Positions 25,767 through 34,375 of a DNA stretch of 37,936 nt are shown here, one piece after another. The number at the start of each line of letters is the position of its first letter. The first letter of the stretch is position 1. The position numbers and the translations under genes were made by a program. This DNA is from Chitinophaga pinensis (GTDB lineage Bacteria > Bacteroidota > Bacteroidia > UBA7662), in the NCBI GenBank assembly GCA_945874665.1, contig CAMCHJ010000002.1, positions 1 to 37,936 on the forward strand, written 5' to 3'. The notes under the pieces were generated by a model. It was given only the letters and a program-made list of their open reading frames with translations. It made no database searches and was not told where the DNA came from.

Positions 25767-27068
25767 ATGAAGCAATACCTCCTAACTATTGCCTTACTGC
25801 TGAGCAGTTCAGCTTTAATATACGCCACTTCTATCCGTGGCAAGGTGCTGGCACCGGCCGGTACCACCTTGTACTTGTATGATTATCGGCTGCATGTATC
25901 AGACACGGTTGGAGAAGTGAAAAGCGGCCTGGACAGTCTGTTTTTAATGCCCCTGCCTAAAAATGCCTACCACGGCTTTTACCGCTTGGTGTGGGAAGGT
26001 GGTTTTGTGGATGTATTGTATGCTGGCGAAGCCATTAGTTTTGAACAAACACATGCTAATGAATTCAACATTCTGCGAGGTAGTCATTGGCAAACTTACA
26101 GGCAAACTAAAGAACGTTTACGGCGTCTGCGCGACAATCAAAGCCGTTTAACTCAGCTAATCGAAGCGTATGAAGGTGAAAGTCGAGCACTTATAATTGC
26201 CAGTAAACAAATCAAAAAGCTAGCAAAAGCAGAGGCTAGACTGGTCAAAAGCATCCAAACAAACAACAACTTTGCCTATCGGCACCTTCGATTTGAACTG
26301 CCATTTTTGGCTACCAATCCAACCACCATGGCTGCCACCTACACGCGAGAACAATACCTAGATTTACTTGATCTCAGCGATACCGTGCAATTGCATTTTA
26401 ACCTGGTGCCGCAAATGTTGGTTGCTTACTACCGTTTGTTCGAACCTACAGAAAATGAAGATGAGGAAGTGCTTGCGATTAGTTTTATCAATCGGGTGTT
26501 CGATAAACTCGAACTTCATCCCATGTATTTTTATGGCGTGGCCGATTTTTTAAGGATTGGATTTCAACAAATGAACCAACCCCGTGCCCTACAACTCATT
26601 GCCCAAAAGGTAGCCACTCAAAATGCCTGCGCCAATCCCCAGCAACATGAGCGCCTGCTCCCTATACGCATGGCGCCTGGTGCTGCGGCACCTGCCTTAA
26701 CAGACTTGGTTAAAGCAGATGGAAGCACTGTGAACACGCAAGCGGTGGCTCCTGGTATATTGGTGTTTTGGACAGCCGATTGTCCCCACTGCTTGCGCGA
26801 CCTACCGCCCTTGCACCTCTGGCTCAAAAATAACCATCCCCAATTAGGGGTTACCGCGGTTGCCCTTGATGCTTGGGAGACAGGCTGGAAAGCGGAACTA
26901 TTGCAGCTCGAGGGCTGGCAGCACCTCCGAGACCCTAAAGGTTGGGGTGGAGCTACCTCTGAAAACTACCTCCTGAGTGCGACTCCGTTTTTTGTACGAA
27001 TCGACAGCAATGGCAAAATCATAGATACCTATCGCAGCGAGGCAGCTTTACGTAAATCGCTGGAATAG
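25767..27068 (+). CDS. Secreted TlpA-family thioredoxin-like protein with long N-terminal domain
   Basis: The ATG at 25767 gives MKQYLLTIALLLSSSALIYA, a Sec signal; the longer frame from 25734 is not preferred. Residues 22-110 resemble the beta-rich N-terminal domain common in Bacteroidota TlpA proteins (DUF4369-like). Residues 110-285 are helical. Residues 300-433 form a thioredoxin fold with FWTADCPHC, the CPHC pair at 339-342, and a cis-proline in SATPFFVRID. The C-x-x-C sequence CPHC is as in DsbA, whereas most TlpA proteins have CxPC. It probably acts in periplasmic thiol exchange; partners are unknown. It converges on the saccharopine-reductase-like gene 66 bases away. Confidence 0.82.
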   Translation: MKQYLLTIALLLSSSALIYATSIRGKVLAPAGTTLYLYDYRLHVSDTVGEVKSGLDSLFLMPLPKNAYHGFYRLVWEGGFVDVLYAGEAISFEQTHANEFNILRGSHWQTYRQTKERLRRLRDNQSRLTQLIEAYEGESRALIIASKQIKKLAKAEARLVKSIQTNNNFAYRHLRFELPFLATNPTTMAATYTREQYLDLLDLSDTVQLHFNLVPQMLVAYYRLFEPTENEDEEVLAISFINRVFDKLELHPMYFYGVADFLRIGFQQMNQPRALQLIAQKVATQNACANPQQHERLLPIRMAPGAAAPALTDLVKADGSTVNTQAVAPGILVFWTADCPHCLRDLPPLHLWLKNNHPQLGVTAVALDAWETGWKAELLQLEGWQHLRDPKGWGGATSENYLLSATPFFVRIDSNGKIIDTYRSEAALRKSLE

Positions 27069-27134
27069 GCAGCTGCTTTGGATAATTCATTGGGTGCAAG
27101 TACGCTTAATTTGCGCTTAAACGAGTCCCTAAGG

Positions 27135-28187
27135 CTACAACCACATGCAACCCTCTACCTCGGTAATCAACTCTGAGCCATACTGCATCGCGGGCGTTCT
27201 GAAACCAGTTGATGTATTTCCTGCTAGCACCTTACCTGCTATCAGAACTGCGGTTTGGGCGGTCAATAGATAGGTTTCGTTTACCCGCAGGCGTTGCTCC
27301 AAAATTTCACCAGCCGCATTGCTCACCTGGCCATATACCAATGCATAGCCATTCTGATTTTGCTCGGCATTTGGGCCCGTTACTTTTTTGTCGACCTGCT
27401 TCTGCAACAAATTGCGAACCCACTGCATCCGCAATAACGGATTAATGATAGGCAATAACTTGAGCCACGGAAAAAGTCGCGCGCTTCCCCCCGTATAAGT
27501 AGTTATATTGGGAATGCCAGTGCTGAGCCATGCCGTGCACAAATCGCCCCAAGGAATAGAGATGACAAAGCGCTTTTTCAGCCCAAAATCTATCCATTTT
27601 CCGTGTTTGGCCATCGGAGCATCTACTAATTTTCCGGCACGACGTTCGTGACCACCCGTGCCGAGTCGCTCTACTGCCGACGTGAGCGTGCCGTGCGAAA
27701 TGCCGCCTCCTATGGTCACAAAGGCCAATTCGAGGGTATCGGCATCAGGCATTTGTGCTTTGAGTCGGTTGGCTACGCAATCGGTCGGTACCACATCGAA
27801 ACCAACGCCGGGCATCACCATGATACCAGCCTTTTGGGCAGCCGCATGTCTGCTGTACAGCATTTCAATCACGGCCAATTCACCGGTGATGTCTAAGTAA
27901 TGGGTGCCCGCCGCTTCACAAGCCACAATCATTTGTTTGGCAGTACGCGAAAAAGGACCCGCACAATGGATAACGAGTACCGCTTCTGTCAAAACGGCCT
28001 TTAACCCAGCAGCATCATCCAGCGATACTTGTTTGTAAGGCAAGGCCAACGCTGCTCCCAAAGCCTGCAAAGGCGCAGCAGAACGACCTGCCAAAAGCAC
28101 TTTGTAACCTGCCTTTTGGGCCTGTTCGCTCACCAATTTGCCGGTGTAACCGTAAGCGCCGTAAATCAAAATATCGTAGGTGCGCAT
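27135..28187 (-). CDS. Saccharopine dehydrogenase-like / trans-acting enoyl reductase-like NAD(P)-binding protein
   Basis: The 350-residue protein opens with a Rossmann motif, ILIYGAYGYTGKLVSEQA (6-23), the GxxGxxG variant of saccharopine reductase-like proteins. CAGPFSRTAKQMIVACEAAGTHYLDITGE (75-103) is the conserved second block of that family, and VMPGVGFDVVPTDCVA (123-138) follows. Members reduce or oxidise imines or act as enoyl reductases. It is the third gene of an operon, one base after the flavin reductase-like gene, which favours a role in catabolism of the same compound. No signal or membrane helix except a weak hydrophobic stretch near 240. Confidence 0.85.
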   Translation of the reverse strand: MRTYDILIYGAYGYTGKLVSEQAQKAGYKVLLAGRSAAPLQALGAALALPYKQVSLDDAAGLKAVLTEAVLVIHCAGPFSRTAKQMIVACEAAGTHYLDITGELAVIEMLYSRHAAAQKAGIMVMPGVGFDVVPTDCVANRLKAQMPDADTLELAFVTIGGGISHGTLTSAVERLGTGGHERRAGKLVDAPMAKHGKWIDFGLKKRFVISIPWGDLCTAWLSTGIPNITTYTGGSARLFPWLKLLPIINPLLRMQWVRNLLQKQVDKKVTGPNAEQNQNGYALVYGQVSNAAGEILEQRLRVNETYLLTAQTAVLIAGKVLAGNTSTGFRTPAMQYGSELITEVEGCMWL

Positions 28188-28188
28188 C

Positions 28189-29079
28189 TTAAAAACTCAT
28201 TACCAAAGCCAGAGCGTCTTCTACCCTGCCCTCCTCAATCCAGCGATGGGCCAGTTGGTGCAAGTGAAATTCGAGTGATTCGGCATGCAGAGAAAACCTG
28301 CGGTAAGCCTCTTGCACCTCGGCATCTTGCATTACCTTTTCGCGTTGGTCGGCCGTGGGTAGCTTTTCTACGTTGCCCAACTGACCCAGGTCGTTGCCGC
28401 TGAGCTCGCGACTCATACGTACGGTTTCTGGTAGCGCATCTACCCCAATACCTTTGGTGGTAAGGGGTTTGGCCACGGTAAACAAGCCGGCATTGCTGCG
28501 GCTGTACCAATCGCCACCCAAGCGCGATACTTGGTCGATTTTATAGGGATCAATGCGGCCAGCTTGATCGAGTACTGCTTCTTTTACATGGATTTTGATG
28601 ATTTCGCAAATCACCAAATTGCCAGCGCCACCTTCGGTGCCAAGGGCTTTTACCTCCAACACCTTGCACTCGAGTTGCACCGGCGATTCGGCCACACGCG
28701 GCGGCTTCACCAAATCGGAAGCTTCCATGCTAAAACCAGCCTTTACAAACTCATTTACGCCTTTTTCGTATTCAGTACTGGCCAGCGATGTTTGCTGCAC
28801 CATGTCGTAACTCACAATATTAATGGTGCATTCAGGTACCTCCAGCACATTTTCGAGCGTATGCTTGATGGTATTGTCGCGGACCCTACGGGCTGGCGAA
28901 AAAATAACCACTGGGGGATTGCTGCTGAAGATGTTGAAGAAGCTAAAAGGACTCAAGTTCACCTTGCCAGCGGCGTCAACGGTGGCGGCAAAGGCGATTG
29001 GACGAGGTGCTACAGCCCCTTGCAACAAAGCCTGTAAAGCGGGTCCCGCTAAATCTGCCGGCAAAATGCTTTTGTACAT
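28189..29079 (-). CDS. Flavin reductase-like (FMN-binding split-barrel) protein
   Basis: The 296-residue protein has the split-barrel start, LLQGAVAPRPIAFAATVDAA (18-37), followed by GKVNLSPFSFFNIFSSNPPVVIFSP, which holds the flavin-binding loop. The family includes NADH:FMN reductases and flavin-dependent oxidoreductases of the DIM6/NTAB group. The extra C-terminal 90 residues (VQEAYRRFSLHAESLEFHLHQ) are helical and not catalytic in known members. It is middle gene of a three-gene operon with one-base gaps on both sides. Confidence 0.87.
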   Translation of the reverse strand: MYKSILPADLAGPALQALLQGAVAPRPIAFAATVDAAGKVNLSPFSFFNIFSSNPPVVIFSPARRVRDNTIKHTLENVLEVPECTINIVSYDMVQQTSLASTEYEKGVNEFVKAGFSMEASDLVKPPRVAESPVQLECKVLEVKALGTEGGAGNLVICEIIKIHVKEAVLDQAGRIDPYKIDQVSRLGGDWYSRSNAGLFTVAKPLTTKGIGVDALPETVRMSRELSGNDLGQLGNVEKLPTADQREKVMQDAEVQEAYRRFSLHAESLEFHLHQLAHRWIEEGRVEDALALVMSF

Positions 29080-29080
29080 C

Positions 29081-30088
29081 TTATTTCTTTTTGAGGGCCA
29101 TGATCGAAAAATTCGATTCTTCGCGCACGATGGTGTTTATAAGCGTACCCAAACCAGTGATTTCCATTTTCACCACATCACCTTCTTGCAGCCACTGCGG
29201 TTTAAAATGCTCCGGATCGAGGCGCTTGCCCGTGCCGTTGAGCTCGAGGAAACAACCCGTGCCAACGGTACCCGAACCAATCACATCGCCAGGTAGTATA
29301 TCGACGCCATAAGCGCAACGTTCAATAATTTCTGCGAAGGTCCAGTCCATATCGGCCACATTGCCCTCCGATACCAATTTGCCATTCACCCAGCACTTCA
29401 TGCCTAAATTGTAGGCCGCGCCGGTGTGACCAGGTTTGGCTGCCACTTTGAAAGGCGCCAATTCATCGGGCGTAACCAACCAAGGGCCAATAACGGTACT
29501 AAAATCTTTGCCTTTGGCGGGCCCAAGATTGAGCAACATTTCTTCCATTTGCAAAGTACGGGCACTCATATCGTTCATAATCATGAAGCCAGCAATGTAG
29601 TCGTCGGCCTCGGCAGCCGGCACATTACGCCCAGATTTACCAATCACTACGGCCACTTCGAGCTCAAAATCGAGGTTCAAAAAATGGTCGGGCATGCATT
29701 GTATTTCACCTGGGCCTTGCACGGCATTGTGGTTGGTGAAGTAAAAAATCGGGTATTCGTCAAATTGCGGAATCATTTCCACGCCCCTGTTGCGGCGGGC
29801 AGCCTCCACGTGCTGGCGGAAGGCGTAGCCATCTCTGCATGAAGTAGGGAAAGGCACGGGAGCCAACAAAAAATCTTCTGGAACCTCTTGCGGCTCAGCG
29901 GTCAAACTGCCGTTTTTCAGGCCAGTTTCCACTGCTTTGGCAGCTTCCATGGCCACTTCTCCGGCAAATAAAAACTCACCCATGGTATAGGGGATGTTGG
30001 TATCAATTTGGTGGAGATCATAAATTTGACCGTCGAGGTACAAGCCCAAGCGGGCATCGGTATCGTAGAGGTAAGAGACTAGTTTCAT
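29081..30088 (-). CDS. Fumarylacetoacetate hydrolase (FAH) family protein
   Basis: The 335-residue enzyme has the FAH metal site: Glu142 and Glu144 in LDFELEVAVVIG and Asp173 in MIMNDMSART, with a catalytic-type His93 in RDGYAFRQHVEAAR. The C-terminal fold GDVIGSGTVGTGC also matches. FAH-family enzymes cut C-C bonds of acylpyruvate-type compounds or decarboxylate and hydrate them in aromatic catabolism. First gene of the operon, so the pathway probably ends or passes through a beta-diketone. It could be true fumarylacetoacetase (tyrosine/homogentisate route), but no hmgA or maleylacetoacetate isomerase gene lies nearby. Confidence 0.9.
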   Translation of the reverse strand: MKLVSYLYDTDARLGLYLDGQIYDLHQIDTNIPYTMGEFLFAGEVAMEAAKAVETGLKNGSLTAEPQEVPEDFLLAPVPFPTSCRDGYAFRQHVEAARRNRGVEMIPQFDEYPIFYFTNHNAVQGPGEIQCMPDHFLNLDFELEVAVVIGKSGRNVPAAEADDYIAGFMIMNDMSARTLQMEEMLLNLGPAKGKDFSTVIGPWLVTPDELAPFKVAAKPGHTGAAYNLGMKCWVNGKLVSEGNVADMDWTFAEIIERCAYGVDILPGDVIGSGTVGTGCFLELNGTGKRLDPEHFKPQWLQEGDVVKMEITGLGTLINTIVREESNFSIMALKKK

Positions 30089-30102
30089 GCTGAAAATTTA
30101 GG

Positions 30103-30110
30103 CAAAGTTA
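30103..30110 (-). promoter_or_regulatory. Candidate -7 box for the FAH operon
   Basis: Read on the minus strand this is TAACTTTG, an exact TAnnTTTG match, 15 bases upstream of the FAH gene start codon. No strong -33 TTTG is at the ideal distance, so confidence is limited. Confidence 0.38.
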
Positions 30111-30143
30111 GTCTTTTTGAGGCAAAAACAGGAATGGGCTGCC

Positions 30144-30620
30144 TCAGCCCTGTGCTGCATAACGACTGAGTCGCGCGATAAAAAACAACAAAAGCACCAC
30201 ATCCACCAGCAGGGCCGTAACCATTACCAAAAGCAGGAAGGCAGGCGGCACTTGGCTGCTGTAAAGATAAAGCATCGCGGCCAGCACCAGCTGCATCCAG
30301 CTGTTGAGTAGGCGAAGCAACAGGCGGACTTGACGTTGTGTTTTTTCGTAAAAGGTGGGTTGGATGGCGAAGGGCAGACTGATAGGCCAGTCAGATTTCT
30401 GAATTCTAAAAACGAGGTACATCACCAGCAGGCCGATGCCAGGCAAAACCATCAGGGGCCATTCACCTAGCAAGGTGGCATGCTCTACCAAAAAATGATT
30501 ACTGAAACCTCTAAAACTGAGCAAAAGAGCTGCTCCAAAGCACAAAAGGGCTGCAAAATCTAGCATACGTTCGGTAGTGCTCGATGGCATGGTGCTAAAA
30601 CGAGGCCCTTCGTTGCTCAT
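30144..30620 (-). CDS. Four-helix integral membrane protein of unknown function
   Basis: The 158-residue protein has four hydrophobic helices (about 20-36, 53-71, 104-120 and 125-147) separated by charged loops, including FYEKTQRQVRLLLRLLNSW. The pattern suggests a small DUF-type membrane protein; no family is recognised with confidence. Its ATG overlaps the stop of the aminotransferase gene by four bases (ATGA), so translation is coupled. Confidence 0.68.
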   Translation of the reverse strand: MSNEGPRFSTMPSSTTERMLDFAALLCFGAALLLSFRGFSNHFLVEHATLLGEWPLMVLPGIGLLVMYLVFRIQKSDWPISLPFAIQPTFYEKTQRQVRLLLRLLNSWMQLVLAAMLYLYSSQVPPAFLLLVMVTALLVDVVLLLFFIARLSRYAAQG

Positions 30621-31819
30621 AACCTTGCTTGTTGATATTCGAGTTCAATGCCCTCTAAAACTACGTCCAAGGCCTCTTTTAGTTCTTGCAGGGAGATGGT
30701 GAGCGGTGGCGCGAGCCGCATGCTGCGGTCGTTGAACAAAAACCAATCGGTAATCACGCCCGCCTCTAAACAACGGTCAATTACCGCTTTATTGAAGGCA
30801 AAACTACCCAAATCTACAGCCAGCATCAGTCCTTTGCCCGTTACCCGCAAAATAGCAGGATGCTGCAACATCTGTAGCATCAAGGCATTTTTAGCAGGCA
30901 CTTGGGAAATCAATTGTTCGTCGTGCAGCACATCAATAACAGCACAAGCCGCTGCTGCACAAACGGGATTGCCGCCAAAAGTAGTAATGTGACCAAGGAT
31001 GGGGTCGGTTTTAAAACTCGCCATAATTGTTGCAGATGCAACAAAAGCCCCAATGGGTAGGCCGCCACCGAGCCCTTTAGCCAAGGTTACAATGTCGGGT
31101 TGGATGCCATAATGCTCAAAACCGAACATTTTGCCAGTGCGTCCCATGCCGGTTTGGATTTCATCCAGTATCAGCAAGGCGCCAACTTCGCTGCAGCGCG
31201 CGCGCAGGGCTTGCATCCAAGGCGTACAGGGCGTTTGGTAACCAGCTTCGCCTTGTACACTTTCTACAATGACGGCCGCTGTATGCTCGGTAATGCGCTG
31301 CAGCTCAGCAGTAACATTGTAGTCTAAAATTTGTATATCTGGCAATAGCGGCCGAAAAGCATTTTTAAAGTGCTCATTGCCCATTACGCTCAAAGCGCCA
31401 TGCGTGCTGCCGTGGTAGGTGTCTTTAAAAGTAATGAGTTCAGTGCGACCGGTATAACGTTTGGCCAGCTTCAAGGCCCCTTCCACCGCTTCGGTACCGC
31501 TGTTGGTGAGGTATACATTGTCAAGTCCGGGCGGCATCACCTCAGCAATGCGCTTGGCAAGTTGCACTTGTGGCGACTGAATATACTCGCCATATACCAT
31601 CAGGTGCATGTATTTATCCACTTGTTCATGGATGGCTGCCACCACCCGCGGGTGCCGGTGACCCACATTGCTCACGCCAATGCCCGAAATAAGATCGGCA
31701 TACCGCTTGCCCTGCACATCGTACATATAAATGCCCTCAGCGCGCTCAATCTCCAATCCAAGCGGAAAATCACTGGTTTGGGCGAGGTGTTTGAGAAACA
31801 ATTGACGCTGAGTGGGCAT
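30617..31819 (-). CDS. Class III PLP-dependent aminotransferase (acetylornithine/4-aminobutyrate type)
   Basis: The 400-residue enzyme has the class III signature LLILDEIQTGMGRTGKMFGF with PLP-contacting Asp219, and Lys248 in TLAKGLGGGLPIGAF as the Schiff-base lysine. The N-terminal DVQGKRYADLISGIGVSNVGH and the NSGTEAVEGALKLAKRYTGR segment are also typical. It transfers an amino group from an omega- or alpha-amino acid to 2-oxoglutarate in the cytoplasm. It is not HemL, despite lying near hemF, because the active-site region differs. The exact substrate (ornithine, 4-aminobutyrate or another) is open. Confidence 0.9.
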   Translation of the reverse strand: MPTQRQLFLKHLAQTSDFPLGLEIERAEGIYMYDVQGKRYADLISGIGVSNVGHRHPRVVAAIHEQVDKYMHLMVYGEYIQSPQVQLAKRIAEVMPPGLDNVYLTNSGTEAVEGALKLAKRYTGRTELITFKDTYHGSTHGALSVMGNEHFKNAFRPLLPDIQILDYNVTAELQRITEHTAAVIVESVQGEAGYQTPCTPWMQALRARCSEVGALLILDEIQTGMGRTGKMFGFEHYGIQPDIVTLAKGLGGGLPIGAFVASATIMASFKTDPILGHITTFGGNPVCAAAACAVIDVLHDEQLISQVPAKNALMLQMLQHPAILRVTGKGLMLAVDLGSFAFNKAVIDRCLEAGVITDWFLFNDRSMRLAPPLTISLQELKEALDVVLEGIELEYQQARL

Positions 31820-31858
31820 GGGGCAAAGATAAACTTAATTGGGAAGATGGTACTTGCT

Positions 31859-32749
31859 TCAAGCCCAGTGTTGCGGCTGATAAAAGGCTAAAGCTGCAGC
31901 CTCTGGCGAACCAGCAGCCGGCTGGTGATTGTACTCCCAGATGGCCTCGGGCGGCAGCGACATCAAGATGCTCTCTACACGACCATTGGTTTTGAGGCCA
32001 AAGGTGGTGCCGCGGTCATACACCAAATTAAACTCGGCATAACGGCCGCGGCGGATTTTCTGCCAAGTTTTTTCGGTTTCATTCCATGGCTTGGCGCGGT
32101 TTTGCTCGGCCATATAGGTGTAGATATCGTTAAAAACATCGCCAACCGCCTGCATAAAAGCAAAAAGCGTGGCACGATCGGCAGTCTCACCCGGCCGTAA
32201 ATGGTCGTAAAAAATACCGCCAACTCCGCGCATTTCGTTGCGGTGGGCGATGGTGAAATAATCGTCGCACCAAGCTTTAAATCGCGGGTGCCACGCGACG
32301 TCAAAGCGGTCACAAATGGTCTTGAGTTGCTCGTGAAACCAGCGCACCTGTTCTTCTACAGGATAAGCAGGCGTGAGGTCGATGCCGCCGCCAAACCAAC
32401 AATCGCCCGCATCGGTTTCAAAATACCGCACATTCATGTGGATGAGGGGCACATGCGGGTTGTGGGGATGGATAACGAGGGAAACGCCTGTGGCATCGAA
32501 ACGGGAGGCAGCAGGACTCTCTTTCTTTAAAAATTCTGGCACTGGTCCGTGCACATGCGAAAAATTAACCCCGCCCTTTTCTACCAAATTGCCATTACGC
32601 AGCAGGCGCGACCGGCCGCCGCCACCTTCTTCCCGCTCCCATACATCTTCAACAAAAGCCTGGCCATCCAAACGCTCTATATTTACCGTAATACGGTGTT
32701 GCAGGCCTTTGAGCCAAGCAATAATTTCATTCAAATCAGGCTGGTTCAT
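31859..32749 (-). CDS. hemF: Oxygen-dependent coproporphyrinogen-III oxidase HemF
   Basis: The protein oxidatively decarboxylates coproporphyrinogen III to protoporphyrinogen IX in heme synthesis. It carries the family sequence SLVIHPHNPHVPLIHMNVRY (with conserved histidines), the FGGGIDLTPAYP block, and the C-terminal YDRGTTFGLKTNGRVESIL segment. I chose the ATG at 32749 because it overlaps the upstream gene's stop in the usual ATGA way; a TTG six bases upstream extends the frame slightly. The length of 296 residues is normal. It is coupled to the methionine-sulfoxide reductase gene. Needing oxygen, it fits an aerobe. Confidence 0.96.
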   Translation of the reverse strand: MNQPDLNEIIAWLKGLQHRITVNIERLDGQAFVEDVWEREEGGGGRSRLLRNGNLVEKGGVNFSHVHGPVPEFLKKESPAASRFDATGVSLVIHPHNPHVPLIHMNVRYFETDAGDCWFGGGIDLTPAYPVEEQVRWFHEQLKTICDRFDVAWHPRFKAWCDDYFTIAHRNEMRGVGGIFYDHLRPGETADRATLFAFMQAVGDVFNDIYTYMAEQNRAKPWNETEKTWQKIRRGRYAEFNLVYDRGTTFGLKTNGRVESILMSLPPEAIWEYNHQPAAGSPEAAALAFYQPQHWA

Positions 32750-33231
32750 AAACAAAGTCGGGTTAACAGCGCACTCAATTGCTCTAAATATTGCTGATCG
32801 TCTGCGTCAAAATCGTTGAGTTGATCGCTGTCTACATCCAGCACCAGGCGTACTTCGCCGTCTTTCCCAAAAATCGGAACCACAATTTCACTGCGCGAAG
32901 CACTGCTGCAGGCAATGTGGCCTGGAAAGGCATCCACATCAGGCACCAGCTGGGTGCGCTTTTCGGCCCAAGCCGTGCCACATACCCCTTTGCCAAGCTG
33001 AATTCGGGTACAGGCTAAGGGGCCTTGGAACGGCCCCAGTACCAGCATTCCGGCTTTTACCTCATAAAATCCGACCCAAAAAAAACCAAAAGCCTCTTTT
33101 AAAGCTGCGGCAATGTTGGCGAGGTTGGCGGTTAAATCGGATTCTCCTTGTACCAAGGCCTCCAATTGCGGCAAAAGCTCGGCATATCGCCCGGCTTTGT
33201 CGATTCTACTGAAAAATAGTGATTCTGCCAT
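32746..33231 (-). CDS. msrC: Free methionine-(R)-sulfoxide reductase (GAF domain)
   Basis: The 161-residue GAF protein has three cysteines at the fRMsr positions: Cys74 (LACTRIQLG), Cys84 (GVCGTAWAE) and Cys108 (HIACSSASRSEIVVP). This spacing identifies free methionine-(R)-sulfoxide reductase rather than a signalling GAF domain. The enzyme repairs oxidised free methionine in the cytoplasm using thioredoxin; trxA lies 0.7 kb away. It overlaps hemF by four bases and lies six bases after miaE, so the three are probably one operon. Confidence 0.92.
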   Translation of the reverse strand: MAESLFFSRIDKAGRYAELLPQLEALVQGESDLTANLANIAAALKEAFGFFWVGFYEVKAGMLVLGPFQGPLACTRIQLGKGVCGTAWAEKRTQLVPDVDAFPGHIACSSASRSEIVVPIFGKDGEVRLVLDVDSDQLNDFDADDQQYLEQLSALLTRLCL

Positions 33232-33237
33232 GGTGTT

Positions 33238-33819
33238 TTAATGCACGCGGTCGCCGCGCAGTTCCAATGTGGGTAACATTTCTGCCTCAAAATCAAGGTA
33301 CTCCTGCCAGCGTTTGCGAACCACTTCTTTTGGTAAAAAATGTTCGGCTAAATCCATAAACAAGCGATAATGCCCCGCCTCGCTTACCATAAATTCATGG
33401 TAAAATTGGCGCAATTCGGGCTCCAAGCATTCTATGGACAATAATCTAAATCGTTCACAAGAGCGAGCTTCAATGAGTGCGCAGGTGAGCAACTTTTCTA
33501 GCAACACTAAATCTTCGGTGAGTCCCTTGCGCTGAAATGCCAAGAGCTTGTTTACGTATTCATCTTTACGTTTTTTGTCGAGTTTCACGCCACGCGCCTT
33601 CATCTCTTTGAGCACCCTGCGAAAATGGCCCCATTCTTCCGCCACAATCGGCGATAGTTTATCTACAAGCACCTCCCTGTCGGCATATTGCACAATGATT
33701 GATATGCAGGTGGTGGCGGCCTTCTGCTCACAAAAGGCATGGTCAATTAAAATATCGCCGATACTTTTTTCGGCTATGTTCACCCAACGCGGGTCGGTGG
33801 GGAGTTTGAGTCCTAACAT
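33238..33819 (-). CDS. miaE: tRNA-(ms2io6A)-hydroxylase MiaE
   Basis: This diiron ferritin-like protein hydroxylates the isopentenyl side chain of ms2i6A37 in tRNA. From the ATG at 33819 (MLGLKLPTDPRW) the iron ligands are Glu31 (AFCEQKAA), Glu62 with His65 (EEWGHF), Glu117 (LIEARSCERF) and Glu147 with His150 (SEAGHYRLF). The 193-residue length is normal. A start six codons upstream at 33837 adds MCIFVS and is not favoured. First gene of a likely operon with msrC and hemF. Confidence 0.93.
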   Translation of the reverse strand: MLGLKLPTDPRWVNIAEKSIGDILIDHAFCEQKAATTCISIIVQYADREVLVDKLSPIVAEEWGHFRRVLKEMKARGVKLDKKRKDEYVNKLLAFQRKGLTEDLVLLEKLLTCALIEARSCERFRLLSIECLEPELRQFYHEFMVSEAGHYRLFMDLAEHFLPKEVVRKRWQEYLDFEAEMLPTLELRGDRVH

Positions 33820-33861
33820 GCTCACAAAGATACACATGCCAAGCCCAAGGCCGGAAACAAA

Positions 33862-33883
33862 AAAACCGGCCTAAGCCGGTTTT
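33862..33883 (-). terminator. Intrinsic terminator after trxA
   Basis: A perfect 9-bp stem AAAACCGGC / GCCGGTTTT closes on a four-base loop. Read on the minus strand it is followed by a run of T (GGCCGGTTTTTTTG). It sits 18 bases after the trxA stop. This is the strongest intrinsic terminator in the window. Confidence 0.92.
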
Positions 33884-33900
33884 ATATGCATTTGTTGCGC

Positions 33901-34221
33901 TTAGCTCAATTGAGCGTCGAGCTTTCCTTTGAGGATGTGCTTAGGCACAGCACCAACTTGCTTGTCTACAATTTCGCCATTTTTGAATACCAACAAAGTT
34001 GGGATGTTGCGGATGCCAAATTTAGTAGAAATGCCTGGGTTGCTGTCTACATCGACTTTGCCAATAACGGCTTTGCCTTCATATTCACCTGCGAGTTCTT
34101 CTACAATGGGACCCACCATGCGGCAAGGACCGCACCATTCTGCCCAAAAATCTACCAAAACGGGCTTGTCGCTCTTGAGCACCAGCTCGTCAAAATTGCT
34201 GTCTGTTAATTCTAATGCCAT
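33901..34221 (-). CDS. trxA: Thioredoxin TrxA
   Basis: A 106-residue thioredoxin with the classic active site VDFWAEWCGPCRM (Cys31/Cys34 region) and cis-proline in IRNIPTLLVF, and no signal peptide, so cytoplasmic. It donates electrons to ribonucleotide reductase, methionine-sulfoxide reductases (such as msrC nearby) and peroxiredoxins. It lies on the same strand as dnaE, as is common in Bacteroidota, but here an ORF6N gene separates them. Confidence 0.97.
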   Translation of the reverse strand: MALELTDSNFDELVLKSDKPVLVDFWAEWCGPCRMVGPIVEELAGEYEGKAVIGKVDVDSNPGISTKFGIRNIPTLLVFKNGEIVDKQVGAVPKHILKGKLDAQLS

Positions 34222-34292
34222 TTTATTGCTTATTTTATGGAGATATAAGTTTTATGGCAGCAAGATAGTTCAATTTTCAATTTACTGACATG

Positions 34293-34361
34293 CTATTTCG
34301 CGATTTGCAGCTGATGAAGGAGGTCTTGAGTAAAAGAGTCCATGCGTGAAAAAGGAAACCA
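34293..34361 (-). pseudogene. Displaced C-terminal tail of the ORF6N gene (+2 frame)
   Basis: Minus-strand translation in the +2 frame of the ORF6N gene reads WFPFSRMDSFTQDLLHQLQ and then IAK and a stop at 34293. In related ORF6N proteins a WFAFSxMD segment directly follows the LKDLGK at the C-terminus. Here the main frame stops after LGKRLW at 34376. The two are separated by a 26-base segment where about three bases are expected, as if a 23-base insertion had shifted the frame. Confidence 0.7.
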
Positions 34362-34375
34362 TGGTTCGACGTAGC

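Noticed and set aside
25628-25882. 84-codon + strand frame before the TlpA-like gene
   Set aside because: Overlaps the chosen gene's start in another frame and has no signal or family features.
30617-31819. Glutamate-1-semialdehyde aminomutase (HemL) because hemF is close
   Set aside because: Active-site context LAKGLGGGLPIGAF fits ornithine/GABA-type class III enzymes; HemL-specific sequence is absent.
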